Assembly (NCBI RefSeq): GCF_001741865.1 | Contig: NZ_CP017147.1 | Span: 5,819,001 to 5,883,000, forward strand | Direction of reading: 5' to 3' | Source of the DNA: Bosea vaviloviae | Lineage (GTDB): Bacteria; Pseudomonadota; Alphaproteobacteria; Rhizobiales; Beijerinckiaceae | DNA: 64,000 bases | Shown here: positions 50,347 through 59,567 of the stretch, in pieces | How the letters are laid out: each line of letters starts with the position of its first letter | How positions within the stretch are numbered: position 1 is the first letter of the stretch | Translations under genes and position numbers: made by a program | Notes under the pieces: model-generated | The model's database searches: none | The model's input: only the letters and a program-made list of their open reading frames with translations | Told to the model about the DNA's origin: nothing

Positions 50347-51299
50347 CGCCCAGCCCTTGCCTCGAGCGCCATCCGCGCCTCGACATCGGCGCGGCGGGGC
50401 AGCGGCGCGACCGCACCATAGCCCTGCGTCGAGAGCGCGGCGGCGACATTGGCGTAAACCCCGGCCGCGAAGGCGTCGCCGGTGCGGATATATTCCGACA
50501 GGAACGCACCGTCATAGCAGTCGCCCGCTCCGGTCGCATCGATGGCCTCGACCTTGATCGGCACCAGACGCTCGCGCCGGACAGGCGTCGCCACCAGCGA
50601 GCCCTCATGGCCGAGCGTCAATGCCACCACCCGCGCACCGAGGCCGAGATAGAAATCGACGATGGCGTCGGGAGAATTCAGGCCGGTGAGCTGGGTCGCA
50701 TCGTCCAGCCCCGGCAGCACGATGTCCGACATCGCGCAGGCGGCGTGGATGATCGCTCGCGCCCGCGTCAGCGGCCAGAGCTTGAGGCGCAGATTGGTGT
50801 CGTAGGCGGTCAGCACGCCGGCCTCGCGCGCGGTCGCGAAGGCTTCGAACACCGCATCGCAGGCGCTCGCCGAAATCGCCTGACTGATACCCGAGGCCTG
50901 GATGATGCGCGCGGAGCGGATCAGCTCGCGCGGCAGATCGCGCGGCCCGTAGAGGCTCGCGGCGGAGCCCGCCCGCAGATAGGAGAAGACATGGCCGCTC
51001 GGCCCATGATCGACAAAATAGAGCCCGGTCGGCGCACTTGGATGCGTCGAAACATGGCGATCATCGACGCTCTCGCGCTGCCACAGCCCACGCAGGGAGC
51101 GGCCGGCGCTGTCATCACCCAGCGCGCCCGCATAGGCGACCGAGGCGCCCTGGCGAGCCGCGGCGACGGCGCAGTTGGAGGTGTCACCGCCATGGCCGAA
51201 CTGGAAGGAGCCGGCATCGCCGCGCGTCGCGTTGAACTCGCCCAGCGGTTCGCCGATACAAAGCAGATCGATCTTGGGTTCGGTCACGGCAGAAACCAT
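50343..51299 (-). CDS. PfkB family sugar kinase, KdgK-like
   Basis: A 318-residue carbohydrate kinase. The first signature is GHGGDTSNCAVAAARQG and the second is DATGAGDCYDGAFLSEY with the catalytic aspartate. YDTNLRLKLW matches 2-keto-3-deoxygluconate kinases. The start at 51299 (MVSAVTEPKID) is preferred. It is coupled to a HAD phosphatase by a 4-base overlap. A kinase and phosphatase made together could set a sugar-phosphate pool; the sugar is not certain. Confidence 0.88.
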   Translation of the reverse strand: MVSAVTEPKIDLLCIGEPLGEFNATRGDAGSFQFGHGGDTSNCAVAAARQGASVAYAGALGDDSAGRSLRGLWQRESVDDRHVSTHPSAPTGLYFVDHGPSGHVFSYLRAGSAASLYGPRDLPRELIRSARIIQASGISQAISASACDAVFEAFATAREAGVLTAYDTNLRLKLWPLTRARAIIHAACAMSDIVLPGLDDATQLTGLNSPDAIVDFYLGLGARVVALTLGHEGSLVATPVRRERLVPIKVEAIDATGAGDCYDGAFLSEYIRTGDAFAAGVYANVAAALSTQGYGAVAPLPRRADVEARMALEARAGR

Positions 51300-51341
51300 C
51301 TCGGACAGGGGTCTCGCAGGGATGCGCAAGCGCGCTTTCCT

Positions 51342-51377
51342 AGAGCAGGATGCGGAAAAGTGGAAACGGGTTTTCGA
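51342..51377. repeat. Dispersed repeat, family A relative
   Basis: Copy with AGAGCAGGATGCGGAAAAG and ACGGGTTTTCG, in the leader of the PfkB gene. It is close to the second element at 34349. Confidence 0.78.
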
Positions 51378-51432
51378 AAGCAGGCCTTATCGAGCCAGGC
51401 CTTACGAAGCGACGCCGGGCCCGTCGCCTGAT

Positions 51433-52689
51433 CTATTCGGCGGCTTCCTGCTTCGCCCGCCTGGCCTTCAGGCGCCTAGTGACCTTCATGATGTCGCGCC
51501 GGAGCGTGGTCGTACCGCCGGCGGGCACAGCGACGGATGAGGCCGGCACCGCCGGTTTCGCGTCCTCGCGCTTCGGGACGCCTCGTTCGGTCCGCGCCTG
51601 CATCAGCGCGCCCTGCAAGGTCTGTATTTCGGCATGCAGCGTCTCCAAGCGCTGCTCACGCTCGCGCAAATGCCCGCGCATGGCCTCGTTTTCCTGCCTG
51701 AGCTTATGGTCGGCTCCGAGCCTCGTGGCTTTCAGCTCCTCGGCGACCTGCTCGGCCGCCAGGCGCGCCTGCATCTGCAAAGCGAGCGCCTCGGTCTCCT
51801 GCTTCAGCAAGCCCTGGATGCGGCGGGTCTCGACTGTGGCCGCAGCGCTCGCAGCATCCGCCGCCGCCAGCCCGGCTTCAGCTTGAGCCGCGCGCGCAGA
51901 CAGAGTGTCGGCGCGCAGCCTTTCGCTGTCGCGATCAATCGTCATCGCCGAGAGCGCGATCTTGGCCACAACGAGCCCCTGCTCGGCAGCCGCAAGACGG
52001 CCTGACAGGTCGGCAGACCGGCCTTCCAGCACCAGCATCTGCGTCCGATGCTCGAGCTGCGAGGCTTGCAGCACGTCGCTCTCTCCCCGCAGCGCGGCGA
52101 GCTCCGCATCACGCTCGCCCAGCAGTGCCTGAACCCGGCCCAAGGTCGCGCGCTCCTGGTCGAGCTCCGCGCCGCGCGCAGATAGATCGGCGCTCGTGCC
52201 GGTCAGCGCCATGCGCGCCTCAGTGAGGCTGCGCTCGAGGGCGGCGAGGTCCGCGATGCGCTTGTCCAGCAGCTTGCCCGTCTCCGCATGGCTCGCGGTC
52301 TCGACGGCGAGCCGGCCTTGCGTCTCAGCGAGCTTGCCGCGCGTCGCGGTCAGGTCCGCGTCGAGATCGGCAATCCGCGCCCTACCGGCGCGCAGATCAC
52401 GTTCGAGCTGACCGATCGTCATGTCGCGCCGGCCGATATCCTGCATTGCCGCCGCCTTGGCGGCAAAGCCACGCTCGGCCTGTTGCTCCAGCCCCCGCGC
52501 GCGCAAGGCGAGTTCCGCCCGCAAATGGTCGCGGTCAGCGGCGATCTCGGCAAGCGACAGGGGGAACGCCGCCTCGGCCCGCTTGCGCGCCAGCCTGTCG
52601 GCGCGGCGCGCCAAGGCCGGGACCGCCGCCAACGCCAACAGCGTCGCCGACAGAAAGCCGAGCATCACGAGCATGACGGCTTCGATCAA
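51433..52689 (-). CDS. Membrane-anchored coiled-coil protein
   Basis: A 418-residue protein with one N-terminal helix (MLVMLGFLSATLLALAAVPA) and a long coiled coil over about residues 45-360, rich in A, L, E and R heptads, then a basic tail (RRDIMKVTRRLKARRAKQE). The frame opens with TTG at 52689; the ATG at 52674 is an equally good start. I do not recognise the family. Structure resembles membrane-tethered scaffold proteins; it stands alone. Confidence 0.78.
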   Translation of the reverse strand: MIEAVMLVMLGFLSATLLALAAVPALARRADRLARKRAEAAFPLSLAEIAADRDHLRAELALRARGLEQQAERGFAAKAAAMQDIGRRDMTIGQLERDLRAGRARIADLDADLTATRGKLAETQGRLAVETASHAETGKLLDKRIADLAALERSLTEARMALTGTSADLSARGAELDQERATLGRVQALLGERDAELAALRGESDVLQASQLEHRTQMLVLEGRSADLSGRLAAAEQGLVVAKIALSAMTIDRDSERLRADTLSARAAQAEAGLAAADAASAAATVETRRIQGLLKQETEALALQMQARLAAEQVAEELKATRLGADHKLRQENEAMRGHLREREQRLETLHAEIQTLQGALMQARTERGVPKREDAKPAVPASSVAVPAGGTTTLRRDIMKVTRRLKARRAKQEAAE

Positions 52690-52788
52690 GACTTGCCGCT
52701 CCGCATCTGGACATGATCAGACACGTGAAACTGCCACGCCGGCCGCATCATGACCAGCGCTTCGGCAGAGCCCTCTCAGCAGACGCTC

Positions 52789-53388
52789 TCAGAAGGGGTT
52801 CCAGGTCGCCTGAGGCGTGAACTTCAGATAGCCGAGATTGACGCCCAGGCGCCAACCGATGCCGGTGCGGATCGGCACCAGCGTCACATTCTCGGCCGCC
52901 ATGGCGGTAAAGCCGAAGCCGCCGATGAAATAGGCCGAGCCGTCGACGCCGACGAAACGCTGGTAGAGCGCCTCGACCGCCGGCAGGTTATAGACCAGCA
53001 TCATCGTGCGGGCGCCCTCACCGCCGAAATCGAAGCCGACGGACGGCCCTTGCCAGAACACCTTGCGGTCGCCGGCATTGCGGGTGAACAGCGTACCCTC
53101 GCCATAACGCAGCCCGCCGACGAAGGCGCCGGAGGCCTCCTGGCCCAGCACATAGCCATTGGGCTCGCCCCAGCGCCGCACAGCCTCTTCGATCGTCAAG
53201 GCAAGGCCGCGCGAGACGTTTCCGAAGAATTGATGGCCGGAGCCGACGAGCTCGTTTTGCGAGAACGACCGGCTCTGGCTGTAGTTCTGCTGAGCGAGGG
53301 CGGGGGCGGACTGCATCGCCAAGCCGGCGCTCGCAAGCGCGAGCCCTCCAGCGACGAAGCTGCGGCGTGTCTTTATCATCGAGTTCAT
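52789..53388 (-). CDS. eipA: DUF1134 envelope protein, EipA family
   Basis: A 199-residue exported protein with a twin-arginine-like signal (TRRSFVAGGLALASAGLAMQ). Family blocks: SLTIEEAVRRWGEPNGYV-like stretch, GGLRYGEGTLFTRNAGDRKV, SVGFDFGGEGARTMMLVYN and GSAYFIGGFGFTAMAAENVT. EipA of Brucella abortus is a periplasmic beta-barrel-like protein needed for envelope integrity. A start at 53379 (MIKTRR) is possible. It is divergent from the YHS gene with a 269-base empty gap. Confidence 0.9.
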   Translation of the reverse strand: MNSMIKTRRSFVAGGLALASAGLAMQSAPALAQQNYSQSRSFSQNELVGSGHQFFGNVSRGLALTIEEAVRRWGEPNGYVLGQEASGAFVGGLRYGEGTLFTRNAGDRKVFWQGPSVGFDFGGEGARTMMLVYNLPAVEALYQRFVGVDGSAYFIGGFGFTAMAAENVTLVPIRTGIGWRLGVNLGYLKFTPQATWNPF

Positions 53389-53657
53389 CTCCGGGCTGGG
53401 CGCCAGTTCGTGAATTCAAACCGACCGGAAGACCGTGGAGCCAGCAGTGCAGTCCACTGCAGATCCGTGCCGATCCCCCTGTCGGAGGGGAGCTCTGAAC
53501 CACGCGGAAACGCGCGGTTTTCGAACGCGAAGCATGACACCGCGCAAATACGCACCATTTCGGTAACGGGTTTGATACCTTGCAAGTGTATCCAACCCGT
53601 GAAGATTCCGGCGCGCTACGGCTCACCGAAGAACTGACATCCAAAGGATTTGACGCG

Positions 53658-54260
53658 ATGAAGGCCGCAACATGGCAGCGCTGGATCTCGATTGCGGTCG
53701 GCGTGCTAGCGCTCGCCATCGCGATCCAGCCGGTCATGGCCACGCAGCCGCTCGCCTCCTCCGCGCCAAGCCTTTCCTCCGCGCAAAACCTTTCCTCCGC
53801 GCAAAACCTGGCCTCCTCGGATTCGGTCATGCCCGGCCTGCCCTCGGGCCTGCCCCAGCTGCCGCGCCTGGGCGAGATGATGCAGCGCGACACGCCCTCC
53901 GGCTTCGCGCTCCACGGCTATGACCCCGTCGCCTATCAGCTGCTGGGACGCGCGACGCCGGGTCGTCAGGACTACGAACTCAGCCATGGCGGCGCGGTCT
54001 GGCGCTTTGCCTCCGCCGCCAACCGTGCGGCGTTCCGCGACGCGCCTGACGTCTATGAGCCAGCCTTTGCCGGGTTTGACGCCACGGGCGTCGCCGATGG
54101 CCGGGCGGTCGAGAGCGATCCGCACCTGTTCGCCGTGATCGATTCGCGGCTCTACTTGTTCCGTACGGCCGAGAACCGCCGGCGCTTCATCAGCAACGCC
54201 GCGCTGTTCCAGCTCGCCGAAGCGCAGTGGAAGGATGTCTACGGGACCATCGCGCGCTGA
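53658..54260 (+). CDS. Exported YHS domain-containing protein
   Basis: A 200-residue protein. A signal peptide covers about residues 1-29 and a YHS-like domain follows from residue 85: FALHGYDPVAYQLLGRATPG, then GAVWRFASAANRAAFRDAP. Family members of this kind bind metals or haem-like ligands; no cysteine is present here. Residues 38-55 include two perfect 18-base repeats (LSSAQN twice). Its 3' end overlaps the convergent cysQ end by 22 bases. Confidence 0.87.
   Translation: MKAATWQRWISIAVGVLALAIAIQPVMATQPLASSAPSLSSAQNLSSAQNLASSDSVMPGLPSGLPQLPRLGEMMQRDTPSGFALHGYDPVAYQLLGRATPGRQDYELSHGGAVWRFASAANRAAFRDAPDVYEPAFAGFDATGVADGRAVESDPHLFAVIDSRLYLFRTAENRRRFISNAALFQLAEAQWKDVYGTIAR
53772..53807 (+). 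repeat. In-frame 18-base tandem repeat
   Basis: Two perfect units CTTTCCTCCGCGCAAAAC, each coding LSSAQN, between the signal peptide and the YHS domain. A partial third unit precedes and follows. Confidence 0.9.
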
Positions 54261-55090
54261 GCGTCCTCCGCCGCCGCGGCCGCGCGGCGTGCGAGCGCTT
54301 CACTGCTGGCCGCCACGAAGGGCGGGTTGCGAAACTGGCGCTCGCTCGCGCCATAGCGCGGCAAGTCCCCGTCCAGCATCAGCACGCTGCCGCCCGCGGC
54401 CTTCAGGATCGCGTCTCCGGCCGCAATGTCCCATTCCATCGTCTGGCCGGCGCGCACATGCAGATCGGCCTCGCCCGAGGCGATGAGCCCGAACTTGACC
54501 GCCGACGACATCGGCGTCGTGGCGCGCGATCCCATAGCCACCGCGACCTTGTCGCTGAGCTCGTCGCCATGGAAGCGGCTGACCAGGGTGACCGGCCCAT
54601 CGGGCGGAAGCGACCGGACATGGATGCGCTCGGGCTCACCCAGCGCCGCCCCATCCGATGCCAGACGCTGCGCGAAGGCGCCCTCGCCGGCGAACCAGAG
54701 CCGCCCGAGCTGCGGGGCTGCGATCGCGCCAGCGATCGGCCGGCCGTCGCGGATGATCGCGATCGCCACGCAATAGCTGTCGCCATTGGCCAGGAACTCG
54801 CGCGTGCCGTCCAGCGGATCGAGCAGGATGAAGATCGGAGCGGGCGCGACGGCGTCGGCGCTTTCCTCGCTGATCACCGGGAAGCCGGGCAGCAGGCGCG
54901 CAAGCGCGCCCTTGGCGGTATGATCGGCCGCGAGATCGGCCGAACAGACCGGCGACCCGTCGGCCTTGACCTTGACGTCGCGCGCCATGCGCATCGTCAG
55001 CAGTACCGCCGCGCTCAGGCGCGCGGCTTCCGCGAGCCGGCGCGCCAGATCGTTGCAGTCGCAAAGACGGGGGTCGTCCTGGCCGATCAT
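54239..55090 (-). CDS. cysQ: 3'(2'),5'-bisphosphate nucleotidase, inositol monophosphatase family
   Basis: A 283-residue metal-dependent phosphatase. Metal sites lie in VISEESADA and FILLDPLDGTREFLANG, with the distal aspartate in QTMEWDIAAGDAIL. CysQ removes the 3'-phosphate from PAP formed during sulfate assimilation. The ATG at 55090 (MIGQDDPRLCDCN) is preferred over a TTG at 55138. Other inositol-phosphatase-like substrates are possible. Confidence 0.87.
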   Translation of the reverse strand: MIGQDDPRLCDCNDLARRLAEAARLSAAVLLTMRMARDVKVKADGSPVCSADLAADHTAKGALARLLPGFPVISEESADAVAPAPIFILLDPLDGTREFLANGDSYCVAIAIIRDGRPIAGAIAAPQLGRLWFAGEGAFAQRLASDGAALGEPERIHVRSLPPDGPVTLVSRFHGDELSDKVAVAMGSRATTPMSSAVKFGLIASGEADLHVRAGQTMEWDIAAGDAILKAAGGSVLMLDGDLPRYGASERQFRNPPFVAASSEALARRAAAAAEDAQRAMVP

Positions 55091-55220
55091 CGTCCCGAGC
55101 GCCCCTTCGACAAGAAAATCAGGGTTAACCACATGCAAACCAAGATGGCACCATATCTTTGTATGAATGGCGCCGCTTTACACCGCGCGCTCCGCACCGT
55201 CGATCGCAGGACCCCAAGCC

Positions 55221-55862
55221 ATGACCGCCATCTCGCTCGAGCCGCTAGACCTAGCCGCGCTCCTCTGCAGCCGCGTCTGCCATGACGTGATCAGCCCGGT
55301 CGGCGCCATTGTCAACGCGCTGGAGGTTCTGGAGGAGGACGATCCCTCCATGCGTGATTTCGCGCTGGACCTGATCAAGAAGAGTGCCCGCAGCGCCTCG
55401 GCGCGCTTGCAATTCGCCCGCCTCGCCTTCGGAGCGGCCGGTTCCGCCGGCGCGATGATCGACCTCGGCGACGCCGGCAATGTCGCCAACGGCTTCCTCA
55501 ACGATGACAAGCTCTCGCTCGACTGGGAGGCGCCACGCGCCTTGCTGCCGAAGAACCAGGTCAAGCTGCTCCTCAATCTGCTCATTCTGGCGACCCATGC
55601 GGTGCCGCGCGGCGGCAAACTGGTCTCCCGCGCCACGATCGAGGGCGAGCAGGGCCGCTTCGTCATCACCGCCACGGGCTCGCATGCGCGCATTCCCAAC
55701 CATGTCGAGGATTTGATCGCGGGCCATTCCGAGACCGGCACGATCGACGCCCATGCCGTCCAGCCGCTCTACACCGGCATGGTCGCCCGCGCCGCCGGCA
55801 TGGCGATCAGTTTCGCCATCGAAGGCGACACGGTCAGCATCACCGCACAAAAGGCCGATTGA
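55221..55862 (+). CDS. chpT: Histidine phosphotransferase ChpT
   Basis: A 213-residue ChpT. The phospho-accepting H21 sits in CSRVCHDVISPVGAIVNAL, a DHp-like helix, and the rest is a degenerate HATPase fold without ATP motifs. It passes phosphate from the kinase CckA to CtrA and CpdR in the cell-cycle relay. The ATG at 55221 is preferred over an upstream start at 55167. It precedes cheA by about 100 bases, and ctrA lies 6 kb downstream on the other strand. Confidence 0.92.
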   Translation: MTAISLEPLDLAALLCSRVCHDVISPVGAIVNALEVLEEDDPSMRDFALDLIKKSARSASARLQFARLAFGAAGSAGAMIDLGDAGNVANGFLNDDKLSLDWEAPRALLPKNQVKLLLNLLILATHAVPRGGKLVSRATIEGEQGRFVITATGSHARIPNHVEDLIAGHSETGTIDAHAVQPLYTGMVARAAGMAISFAIEGDTVSITAQKAD

Positions 55863-55960
55863 GCGCCGAATCATTGCGCTGCGGGTTCGATCGAAACAGA
55901 TCATAAACCCTTCTCCTGCTTAGATCGCCCGGTATTGTTGCGTGGGTGATGGTCTTCGGC

Positions 55961-58582
55961 ATGGATGATCTGCTGCAAGAGTTCCTGAGCGAGACCGGCG
56001 AGAACATCGACACGGTCGATCGGGAACTCGTACGCTTCGAGCAGGAGCCGAACAACCGCGAGATCCTGCGGAACATCTTCCGCCTGGTGCATACGGTGAA
56101 AGGCACTTGCGGCTTCATCGGCCTGCCCCGGCTGGAAGCGCTGACCCATGCGGCCGAGTCGGTGATCGGCCAGTTCCGGGATGGGGCCACCGTCAGCGCG
56201 ATCGCCGTCACCGCCATTCTCGAAACCATCGACTGCATCAAGGAGATTCTCGCCGAGCTCGCCGAGAAGGGCCAGGAGCCCGTCGGCAATGACGAGGTGC
56301 TGATCACGGAATTATTGGCCCTGGCCGACCAGGCGAAAGCCGAATTGTCGCATCTGCCGCCGGAGAGCGGCGAACCAAGTGACCCCGTCGCCGCTTATCT
56401 CACCCGCCATGGCTCGCCTATGAGCGAGGACGAGCTCGATCTCGTCTTCCGTAGTGCGCCAGGGCCGGAGCGCGGCCCGAACGGACGCATCGAAGTGCCG
56501 GCTGCGGCGAAGACGGCGGACGAGCGCGCGCCGCGCGAGAGCCGCCCCGGCGGCTCCGCGACGCTGCGCGTCAATGTCGACACCATCGAGCATCTGATGA
56601 CGATGGTGTCGGAGCTCGTCTTGACCCGCAACCAGCTTCTGGAGATATCCCGCAAGCAGGAGGATGTCGGCCTCAAGGCACCGCTGCAGCGGCTCTCGCT
56701 GATCACGGCGGAGCTGCAGGACGGCGTCATGAAGACGCGCATGCAGCCGATCGGCAACGCCTGGTCGAAGTTGCCGCGCATCGTGCGCGATCTCGGCGCT
56801 GAACTTGGCAAGCGCATCGAACTGGTGATGGAGGGCACCGATACCGAGCTCGACCGCCAGATCCTCGACCTGATCAAGGATCCGCTCACCCATATGGTCC
56901 GCAACTGCGCCGACCATGCCATCGAAGCGCGGGAAGAGCGGCTCGCGGCGGGCAAGCCCGAGCACGGCACCATCCGTCTCGCCGCCTATCACGAGGGCGG
57001 CTCGGTGACGATCGCGATCTCCGATGACGGACGCGGCCTCGACATCGCGCGCATCCGGCGCAAGGCCCTGCAGCAAGGCCTCGCCCAGGAGGCCGAGATC
57101 GAGCGCATGAGCGACGCGCAGATCAGCCGCTTCATCTTCCACCCCGGCTTCTCGACGGCGGAAAGCGTGACGGCGGTCTCGGGCCGCGGCGTCGGCATGG
57201 ATGTCGTCAAGGTCAATGTCGACGCCATCGGCGGCATCATCGACGTCGCCAGCACGCCCGGCATCGGCACCACCATCACCATCAAGATCCCGCTGACGCT
57301 GGCGATCGTCTCCGCCCTCATCGTCGTGGCCGGCAAGCAGCGCTTCGCCATTCCGCAGATCGTGGTGCGCGAGCTCGTCCGGGTGAAGGCGGGCGCGGAC
57401 CATCGCGTCGAGCAGATCAACGGCGCGCCGGTGCTGCGCCTGCGCGACCGCCTGCTGCCGATCATCGCCCTGTCCGCCCTGATGGGGGCAGCCGGCGCGC
57501 AGACCGATGACGGCTTCATCGTGGTGACGCAGATCGGCGAGCGCCAGTTCGGGATCCTGGTCGACGGTGTCTTCCACACCGAGGAAATCGTCGTCAAACC
57601 GATGTCGACGAAACTGCGGCATATCCCGCTGTTCTCCGGGAACACGATCCTTGGCGATGGCGCCGTGGTGCTGATCGTCGATCCCAACGGCATCGCCCGA
57701 CTCGTCGGCGCGGCCGCGACCGTCGATGCGCTGCGTGTCGAGGCGCCGGCGCAAGCCCAGTCGCCCACCGCCGAGAAGACGACGATGCTGGTGTTCCGCG
57801 CCGGGCTCGAAGGCGTCAAGGCGGTGCCGCTCTCGCTGGTGACCCGGCTCGAGGAGGTCGATGCCGGCGAATTCCAGCATAGCGGCGGCCGTGTCCTCCT
57901 GCATTACCGCAACCGGCTGATGCCGATCATTCCGGTCGGCGAGGCCGCGATCCGCGCGGAGGGACTGCAGCCGCTCGTCATCATCTCCGAGGGAGAACTG
58001 ATCCTGGGGCTCGCGGTCGATGCGATCGTCGACATCGTCGATGAGGTGCTCGATGTCGAGATCGCCTCGATGATCGACCGCGGCGTGATCGGCTCGGCCA
58101 TCATTCGCGGCCGCGCCACCGACATCCTCGACCTCGCCCACTACCTGCCGAAGGACGACCCGGGCTGGCTGAGCGGCCGACGCTCAGACGCGCAGCCGAT
58201 CGATGCCGCACGGATCCTGCTGGTCGAACCCTCCGACTTCCTGCGCGAGATGCTGAGCCCCGTGTTGAAAGCCTCGGGACGGCAGATCGCCTTCGCCTCC
58301 GATTTCGAGACTGCGACGCGGCTGGCCGCGCACGAGGCGATGACCTGCGTGCTGATCGACCTCGACCGCACCCCGGACGCCGCCTACGCCTTCGCCGCGG
58401 CGCTGCGCGCCTCCGAAAGCGGCGGCCGCCTCCGGATTCTCGGCCTGACCTCGCTCGCCACCCCGGAATTGCACATGCGCGCGGCGCAGGTGCGGCTCGA
58501 CGAGGTCATCGCCAAATTCGATCGCCGCGCCTTGCTGAGCGAGCTGGCGGAACGCAAATCCGGCATGAGGCAGGCCGCATGA
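55961..58582 (+). CDS. cheA: Hybrid chemotaxis histidine kinase CheA
   Basis: An 873-residue kinase with Hpt (H44 in RLVHTVKGTCGF), dimerization (NVDTIEHLMTMVSELVLTRN), ATPase (DPLTHMVRNCADHAIE, DDGRGLDIA, GRGVGMDVVKVN) and CheW-like P5 domains. It then has a second CheW-like domain (TTMLVFRAGLEGVKAVPLSL) and a C-terminal receiver-like domain from about residue 750. That receiver keeps D in CVLIDLDRT and K in EVIAKFD, but its acidic pair is EP in ILLVEPSD. Starts at 55949 or 55946 are possible; 55961 begins the conserved MDDLLQEFLSET. Confidence 0.93.
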   Translation: MDDLLQEFLSETGENIDTVDRELVRFEQEPNNREILRNIFRLVHTVKGTCGFIGLPRLEALTHAAESVIGQFRDGATVSAIAVTAILETIDCIKEILAELAEKGQEPVGNDEVLITELLALADQAKAELSHLPPESGEPSDPVAAYLTRHGSPMSEDELDLVFRSAPGPERGPNGRIEVPAAAKTADERAPRESRPGGSATLRVNVDTIEHLMTMVSELVLTRNQLLEISRKQEDVGLKAPLQRLSLITAELQDGVMKTRMQPIGNAWSKLPRIVRDLGAELGKRIELVMEGTDTELDRQILDLIKDPLTHMVRNCADHAIEAREERLAAGKPEHGTIRLAAYHEGGSVTIAISDDGRGLDIARIRRKALQQGLAQEAEIERMSDAQISRFIFHPGFSTAESVTAVSGRGVGMDVVKVNVDAIGGIIDVASTPGIGTTITIKIPLTLAIVSALIVVAGKQRFAIPQIVVRELVRVKAGADHRVEQINGAPVLRLRDRLLPIIALSALMGAAGAQTDDGFIVVTQIGERQFGILVDGVFHTEEIVVKPMSTKLRHIPLFSGNTILGDGAVVLIVDPNGIARLVGAAATVDALRVEAPAQAQSPTAEKTTMLVFRAGLEGVKAVPLSLVTRLEEVDAGEFQHSGGRVLLHYRNRLMPIIPVGEAAIRAEGLQPLVIISEGELILGLAVDAIVDIVDEVLDVEIASMIDRGVIGSAIIRGRATDILDLAHYLPKDDPGWLSGRRSDAQPIDAARILLVEPSDFLREMLSPVLKASGRQIAFASDFETATRLAAHEAMTCVLIDLDRTPDAAYAFAAALRASESGGRLRILGLTSLATPELHMRAAQVRLDEVIAKFDRRALLSELAERKSGMRQAA

Positions 58583-59094
58583 GCAAGCACGACGCCAATG
58601 CACCCGCACCCGGCGCCGTCTCGGCGGCTGCGGCTTTCGGCGAATCGCTGGACTATGTCACTGTCACCGTCGGCGAGCAGCTGCTCGGGCTGCCGATCGG
58701 ACGCGTCCACGACGTCTTCATCGCCAACCAGATCACGACCGTCCCGCGCGCGCCCTCCGAGATCGTCGGTCTGCTGAACCTGCGCGGGCGTGTCGTCACC
58801 GCCATTTGCCTGCGCCAGCGTCTCGGCCACCCGGTCGCAGCCACCCCCCGCCATGACGAGGCCTGCGAACTCGTCGCGGTCGGCATCGACCTTGGCGGCG
58901 AGGCCTATGCGCTGATCGTCGATGCGGTCGGAGAGGTGATGCGCTTGGACCATTCGACCTTCGAACCTGTTCCCGTGCATCTCGATGCCAGTTGGGCCGC
59001 ACTTGCGGCCGGCGTGCATCGTCTCGACGAGCGCCTTCTCGTCGTCCTCGATGTCGATGCCGTCCTGAAGCTTGATTTGCCGGTGGCCGCCTGA
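58579..59094 (+). CDS. cheW: Chemotaxis coupling protein CheW
   Basis: A 171-residue CheW. The core is YVTVTVGEQLLGLPIGRVHD, then APSEIVGLLNLRGRVVTAIC and LIVDAVGEVMRL, which links receptors to CheA. An extra N-terminal stretch of about 25 residues is Ala- and Pro-rich. Start overlaps cheA by 4 bases (ATGA). Confidence 0.93.
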   Translation: MSKHDANAPAPGAVSAAAAFGESLDYVTVTVGEQLLGLPIGRVHDVFIANQITTVPRAPSEIVGLLNLRGRVVTAICLRQRLGHPVAATPRHDEACELVAVGIDLGGEAYALIVDAVGEVMRLDHSTFEPVPVHLDASWAALAAGVHRLDERLLVVLDVDAVLKLDLPVAA

Positions 59095-59125
59095 GGCGTC
59101 GCCCTACGATTTTTGGAGAAAAACC

Positions 59126-59491
59126 ATGAAGTATTGTCTTGTCGTCGATGACTCCGCCGTGATCCGCAAAGTCGCCCGCCGCATTCTGGAAGGCCTGCAG
59201 TTCCGCATCGCCGAGGCCGAGGATGGCGCGCGCGCCATCGACGCCTGCAAGGGCGAGATGCCGGACGCCGTCCTGCTCGACTGGAATATGCCGATCATGG
59301 ACGGCTACGATTTTCTGCGCACGCTACGGCAGATGCCGGGTGGCAAGCGGCCCAAGGTCGTGTTCTGCACCACCGAGAACGACATCGCCCATATTGCGCG
59401 GGCCATGCATGCCGGCGCCGACGAATACATCATGAAGCCCTTCGACAAGGAAATCGTCGCTTCGAAATTCCATCAGGTGGGCCTGCTGTGA
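59126..59491 (+). CDS. cheY: CheY-like response regulator
   Basis: A 121-residue single-domain receiver. The acidic pair is D8-D9, the phosphoacceptor is D52 in LLDWNMPIMDG, with T83 and K104 in place. The ATG at 59126 has GGAGAA ahead. It should be a CheA target; whether it binds the flagellar motor or acts in the CtrA relay is not decided by sequence. 31 bases after cheW. Confidence 0.93.
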   Translation: MKYCLVVDDSAVIRKVARRILEGLQFRIAEAEDGARAIDACKGEMPDAVLLDWNMPIMDGYDFLRTLRQMPGGKRPKVVFCTTENDIAHIARAMHAGADEYIMKPFDKEIVASKFHQVGLL

Positions 59492-59567
59492 GCCATAGCG
59501 CGGTGAGTTCCCTCGCCGCTGCCTGGTGCCGCTACGACCTGTGACAAGTCCGCCGGAGGCGCGACAC

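Noticed and set aside
56312..58141. A 609-codon minus-strand frame within cheA
   Set aside because: Antisense shadow of a hybrid kinase with intact motifs.
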